From Nephrocerus scutellatus (lineage: Eukaryota; Arthropoda; Insecta; Diptera; Pipunculidae): a stretch of DNA of 64,000 nt. The stretch lies in contig OX352763.1 of the NCBI GenBank assembly GCA_947095585.1, positions 39,916,010-39,980,009 of the forward strand, in the 5' to 3' direction. The notes under the pieces were generated by a model. It did no database searches. It was not told the DNA's origin and was given only the letters and a program-made list of their open reading frames with translations. The position numbers and the translations under genes were made by a program. Below are positions 59,604-64,000 of this stretch, in pieces (the first letter of the stretch is position 1; each line of letters begins with the position of its first letter).

Positions 59604-60270
59604 ACAAATTTAAAGAAAATCTCGTGTACCTTTTAAATTGGTATTAGTGCCCCCCGATTCCGGGGCCCGACCACTACCAAATTTTTACAAAAAGTTTGTC
59701 CATCGAATATACACATGCGTATACAATTTGAAGAAATTTTTACCCGGGGCCCACTTCCAAATTCTTTCAAAAAGTGTTGTCCATCGGAGATGTACATATA
59801 TATGGATGCCTTTTGACCCCGGGGCCCGATCACTTTTATTTTTTACAAATACACATGCGTATAAAATTTTAAGAAAATCGGATACTATTTTTTTACCCGA
59901 TTACTTAAATTTTTTCAAAAAGTGTTGTCCATCGGAGATACACATGCGTATAAAAATTGAAAACAACTGGATACTTTTTTTTATAAAATTTGTATGGGTG
60001 GTCCTCGAGTACGGAGCCTGATCTCTTCCAAGTTTTTACAAAAAGTGTTGTCCATCGGAGATACACATGCATGTAAAATTTGAAGAAAATCGGGTAAATT
60101 TTGTAAAATATTTGTAGGGGAGCCCCCCGAACCCGAGGCCTCACGGGCCCCAAATAGGAAGTGTTGTCATCGGAAATACACATGTCTGCAAAGTTTAAAT
60201 AAAATCGGTCTTCGGGAATTGGGTTAAAAATTGTTCACAAGATTTGGTCAGAAGTTAATAAAGAGAATTT
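59604..60270 (-). mobile_element. X family repeat, copy X5, six internal units, and start of X6
   Basis: Continues head-to-tail from X4. Cores at about 59711, 59791, 59851, 59941, 60063 and 60177, with more uneven spacing. It ends at AAGAGAATTT (60261-60270); a further 3' extension plus GTGAATTCTCC at 60271-60305 is the beginning of a sixth, truncated copy. Confidence 0.7.
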
Positions 60271-60305
60271 AGAAATTAAATTTTTCATGTGAATTCTCCA
60301 ACAAC

Positions 60306-62095
60306 CAAAAGTATACTGAATTCCACTATAAATGCTGAAAATCAAAAACAAATGCGAAGCACTGCACCCAACAACAAAAGAACCACAATCGTAAAGCAAG
60401 CTGCGCTGCTTACAGTGCATCAGTTCATCAGCGCACATAGTCATTAAAGCAGGGGCTTACATACCCCACAGAGACACATTCCCTATTTGTTTCACTCAAA
60501 GATAACTGAACTTAAATTTTAAAAATTTATTTAGTTTTACATTTTAAAAATCTACTTTCGCATTGGATTACTCTTTTCATAAATTCTCCTTCGCCACTGA
60601 AAGCTAAGCACCTTGCATACAGGTAGGTTCAGGTGGTGAAGTTTTTTGCAGCTGTAGTATTCACGCCTCACAGGCTCTCATCTTATTAAACTCTCTCTCT
60701 TTCCGCTTCTGGCTGATTAAAGATCTTATTAAGATAAATTTAATTATGACAACCAATTTCATTTACACCAAGCGACTGTCTGTCAGATTTGGGAAATAAT
60801 AATCCGTTGCAACGATTTTTTGGCTTGGCTCTACAACCAATAACTTCTTGCTTCTAACTGTCTGCTAAATACTGAAAATATTAAAATTTCCCACAGGTTC
60901 AAGCTTTGGCTGTCATGCCATGTAAATGATGCCAAGAGTTTTGCGGTACTTAACCGCCAGTTACACCTTAAAATGTCATACGTGCATATTTGCTCCGCGT
61001 CCGTCCTATACCGTCCAACAAATCCACTGTCCACAAAATCCGCGAGTTCAGGTGAGGTGTGATGATGTCGACTGTGCTGTGACTGCGACGACGATACAAC
61101 CAGTAGAGCAGCAACAGCAAGTGGAAAGATCGCTCTGATCACCTCGGAATCGTCTAATCGATTGTACAAATATAAAATGTGTAAGCCACCGCTGCCGCGC
61201 ATGTCTCGTAAATTATTGTATGGCGACCAAATTGCTTCAGACTCAGGGCGAGTTGAGTCGATCACCTGCGCTGCAGCTACTTGTACAGACAAAAGATAAC
61301 AAAAAATCACACAAACACCCACAACCCATATTTGCCAAACCTATTTTTTCCTGCAAGTGATCACGAAGATTTCCTAAGAGCTATTCTCCAGTTACACATA
61401 TAAATGGGTTACCACTTGGCATCTGGCGTTGGTGTTGGAAGCGCACCACAATCCAAACGGCCCTAAAAAAGTTCACTAACTGTAGTAAGAGACTATTCCG
61501 TGGATAATTTGATTGAGAATCTGTACTTTTAGAAGAGATCGATGGGCTGGAATCATCAGATGCGCTTAATGCACTTAATAGAAGAAAGGATGAAAGGGTC
61601 GAAGTCATATGGTGAAGAATTTTATAATTTTTGTTCACGTGACGTAATGACGCTTAGAGCAACTTATTATTCGTTTAAGTGCTGAACTTGATCATTCATT
61701 CCAGACGACTCTACAAATTCGCTGCGATCACATAACCAATTGATTATTCCGGTCACGCTCCGAAGTTATCTTGCTGAATACCCTGTTGTACTTTAATGTA
61801 CGTCAATCGGCCGTCGTCAGTCAACATCGACTAAACTTTTATTTTTTATAGCTCTGTGCTGCTTATTGGTAATGGGTAAGAGATTTGCGTGGCAGCACTT
61901 ACTCTATGACTACATCATTGGGTCATCAAATCATTGAAAGCAGCAAAAAGTCTTACTCAAAATTTAATGAGCTGTTGCATTGTCACTTTTTTATTATCGG
62001 TCGCGAAAGGACAATTATACCCGAGATCACGAATAAATCTGTACTAAACCTCAAACGAACTCGTAAGAGACTTGAGATCTAAGACGATTCAGTGA
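60306..62095. other. No recognised gene; one unassigned ORF
   Basis: A 163-codon minus ORF at 60831-61322 is the longest non-transposon ORF in the window. It starts MGVCVIFCYLLSVQVAAAQ, signal-peptide-like, and has a second hydrophobic stretch IFPLAVAALLVVSSS. No domain is recognised, the plus strand has an overlapping ORF, and nothing in the context proves expression, so I do not call a gene. The rest holds nothing recognised. Confidence 0.3.
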
Positions 62096-63290
62096 ACGCA
62101 AAGTTGTTGCACTCGGTATATCCAAGGCATTTGACAGAGTCTGGGAATCAAACTCTTTTATTACAAATGAATGGCTATGAAATTAATCAAACATTTGGAC
62201 TATTAGCTATCTTTCTGACCGTTTAATATAGTTTCACATGAGTACTACCCCATAAGCGCTGGTGTTCCCCAAGGCTATGTTTTGGCTCCGACACTCTTTC
62301 ACATTTTCATTAATGACTAGCTGTTCCCGGGCGCTTTGCTACCCGCCCACTGACGCCACGGCCACTTACACCCGCGTTTCCCGGCTGCCCCATCCCACTG
62401 ACCCCCGCCCACTGACCCACCACCCACTGAACTCACACCCACTGACCTCCCGCCCACTGACCTCCCACCAACTGACCACCCACCCATTGACCTCATACAC
62501 ACTGATCCACCGCCCACTGAACTCACACCCACTGACCTCACAACCACTGACCACCCACCCATTGACGTCATACACACTGACCCACCACCTACTGAACTCA
62601 CACCCACTGACGCCACGCCCACTTACACCCGCACCCACACCCTTTTAAACCTTTTAAACCTTCCCGTAGCAATTACAAACAAACTCGCAGAAGGAAGTAT
62701 CCAATTTGGTCCAGCCGTTCTCGAGTTTTAGTCAGTCTAACGCACAGCAATTGATTTTTATATATATAGATATCTTGTCCGTTACGCAATTCATTCGTTC
62801 ACTGAAGACATCACTATCAGCATTTTTAAAATTAGTTCACACTTTCTTTGGAAGTGGAAGGTAAACAACAACGAGGTTAATGCTCGGTAATTTTAACCTT
62901 TACAACATAACAAATCGAGGACTACGCAATTCAGTTGAATATAACGATTCCAAAACCCAATGCTGTCTTCTGTCGTCTAACCGAATCTTAAGTCCGCAAC
63001 CTGTATCCATAAATGGTACCGAAACCGAAAAACTAGCAATTCCCGGTGCGTGCTTCAACAACAAGCTTCGTTATAAAGACGACAGAACAACTAAAAATGT
63101 CACAAAATTATTAGGGGTTTCTAAACCGGTGTAAGAAGCTACCATTTGCAAAGCGTATATTCGTCCAATACAACTGTATTTTCTGGTCAGGTGCTTCCGA
63201 GACCTCAGGGCATCTACTAATCAGAAAACAAACCTATCAGTTCTCTTGAACATCATAGGTATGTTTCCCACTTGTCGGTTTTAAAGCAAA
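62096..63290 (+). mobile_element. CR1/Jockey-type LINE RT, split by a Helitron
   Basis: KAFDRVWESNSF (62127-62165) is RT motif A; the GVPQG block is present as VPQGYVLAPTLFHIFIND (about 62258-62315). The Helitron interrupts right after IN, and the LINE resumes at 62771 with ATCTTGTCC, giving DILS for the DLLS expected. A one-base shift leads to IHSFTEDITI (62790-62820), the FADD position with A changed to T and D to E. Later, VEYNDSKTQCCLLSSNR (62935-62985), NNKLRYKD (63058-63081) and AYIRPIQLYF (63160-63190) are the thumb and C-terminal region. Stops and shifts make it inactive. Same family as 4720 and 16886. Confidence 0.78.
62317..62770 (-). mobile_element. Non-autonomous Helitron, 454 bases, with 15-base minisatellite
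   Basis: On the minus strand: TCTATATATATAAAAATC start preceded by A, TGCTGTGCGTTAGACTGACT, the CGAGAACGGCTGGACC block, and an end CCCGGGAACAGCTAG before T. These are Helitron hallmarks. The middle (62395-62620, plus sense) is a minisatellite of about 15 bases, consensus CCCACTGACCTCCCG, with a 75-base higher-order copy (CCACCCACCCATTGA at 62476 and 62551). The long ORFs on both strands here are produced by the repeat and are not genes. Confidence 0.8.
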
Positions 63291-63613
63291 ATAATCAGGC
63301 AAACTCACTTGAGAGTGTATTATAAAAAACACAAATAATTATTATTATTTGATGACAACTTTTGCTACGCGAATCTTTTGAGTGAATATGTACAAATTAT
63401 TGGTAGAAGACCAGAGGTAGTAGACAGACAGCTTTATAAGCGTATAAGCAGATCTACTGCCACCTATTTTTATAAGGCAACAAATGTCCGAGATAAATAA
63501 CTGTCTTAACTGTCTATTCGCCTTGCTGATATGGCTTTAAAAAGCTGGCTCTGGACTACAACCTTCTGTTGCGCTAAATATTACAAAGCCTGAAAATTTC
63601 ACTTCGACATGAA
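63291..63613. other. No recognised feature
   Basis: Short AT-rich spacer between LINE fragments. Confidence 0.4.
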
Positions 63614-64000
63614 GGTTGGGTTAGGTTAGGTTAAGGTGGCTGTCAGTGAAACCGACACACTTAGACCAGTAATGGTCCATTGTGATACCGCACGGATCAG
63701 GAAAAATTCTTCACCTACTCGATGAACCAATTAGAGCCTCGTATGAAGCGTTGGAGACTACCAAAATCAACGTTGATGAGATCATTATTGTCGTTGTAGA
63801 AGAAAGCTCCCATATGGAGTTTACGCTTTTGAGAGAGGGATGGAAAAGTACAGAGAAGATGGAAGATGGTCTCATCCTCCTCATCATCCATGCAGCTTCT
63901 TCAAAAGTCATTCGAAAAGACTCCAAGTCCTGCTGCTTAATAACACCGATGTGCGATCTTTTTTGAGAGATCAAACACTTGGAGCGTTTCGGAACCAGAT
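63614..64000 (-). mobile_element. LOA-like LINE 3' end, truncated by window edge (copy d)
   Basis: The minus strand carries the terminal part of the family at 18580: the region after the CTC knuckle with SNASYEALIGS-type text, then the terminal CACTGACAGCCACCTTAACC and a tail of CCTAACCTAACCCAACC (63614-63634). The same terminal block is at 26041 and 18600. The knuckle itself is damaged. The element continues past the right edge. Confidence 0.75.

Noticed and set aside
59638..60183. Overlapping ORFs on both strands in the X array
   Set aside because: They follow the 120-base unit, whose period is a multiple of three in places; no protein family resemblance.
60831..61322. 163-codon ORF with signal-peptide-like start
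   Set aside because: No family motif, no splice or promoter context, and an overlapping ORF on the other strand. Kept only as a remark.
62317..62638. Long Pro/His/Thr-rich (plus) and Gly/Ser/Val-rich (minus) ORFs
   Set aside because: Both are created by the 15-base minisatellite, whose period is a multiple of three. No start context or flanking exon.

Overview
The window is eukaryotic, and most likely comes from a higher fly (Diptera, Brachycera). A tephritid fruit fly is my best guess, but that is inference. The base composition is AT-rich, there are no dense operon-like ORFs, and one plausible spliced exon has fly-like splice sites and a fly-like start context. Nearly everything else recognisable is decayed transposon: RTE/Bov-B-like, LOA-like, Jockey-like and CR1/Jockey-like LINEs, Tc1/mariner elements, Helitrons, a tRNA-derived SINE and an internally repetitive TIR-flanked repeat family. 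It looks like TE-rich intronic or intergenic DNA, possibly near heterochromatin.

Layout. 1-187 is the open N-terminus of a LINE endonuclease running off the left edge. 661-9133 holds two antisense RTE copies, three other LINE fragments and the first copy of the TIR repeat (called X here). 10.9-12.3 kb holds a tandem repeat, a Helitron-associated module and a series of repeated hairpins at 11904-12301. 12.4-20.9 kb has an RTE endonuclease, two mariner fossils, further LINE pieces and the best LOA copy (18580-20885, minus). 22-29 kb is a (CAT)n tract, an RTE scrap, a 23.8-24.1 kb tandem repeat, a LOA/RTE/mariner chain at 26.0-28.0 kb and a 67-bp tandem repeat. 30.6-32.5 kb is a second RTE subfamily. 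33.4-35.8 kb is Helitron territory (termini, a dead helicase C-terminus, a minisatellite with a 200-bp higher-order period). 38.5 kb carries a SINE with perfect target-site duplications. 41-45.7 kb is LOA plus RTE pieces joined end to end. 46.3-47.5 kb is a tandem pair of X elements. 47732-48088 is the one likely host exon. 49.0-50.8 kb, 54.0-55.3 kb and 56.4-57.3 kb are RTE copies, one split by an 862-bp insertion. 58.9-60.3 kb is an expanded X array. 62.1-63.3 kb is a LINE split by a precisely delimited Helitron. The right edge is a LOA 3' end.

How the parts relate. No element is intact, so no active system is claimed. RTE, LOA and CR1/Jockey LINEs would have copied themselves by target-primed reverse transcription. 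The SINE and short non-autonomous Helitrons depend on enzymes supplied elsewhere. Insertions into other repeats give a relative order: the SINE is younger than a duplicated 85-bp repeat, the 454-bp Helitron is younger than its host LINE, and the 862-bp insert is younger than its host RTE. The observations most worth a second look are the hairpin-repeat locus at 11.9-12.3 kb, the X family, the Helitron and SINE insertions with exact boundaries, and the TTAGG-like 3' tails shared by three LOA copies.
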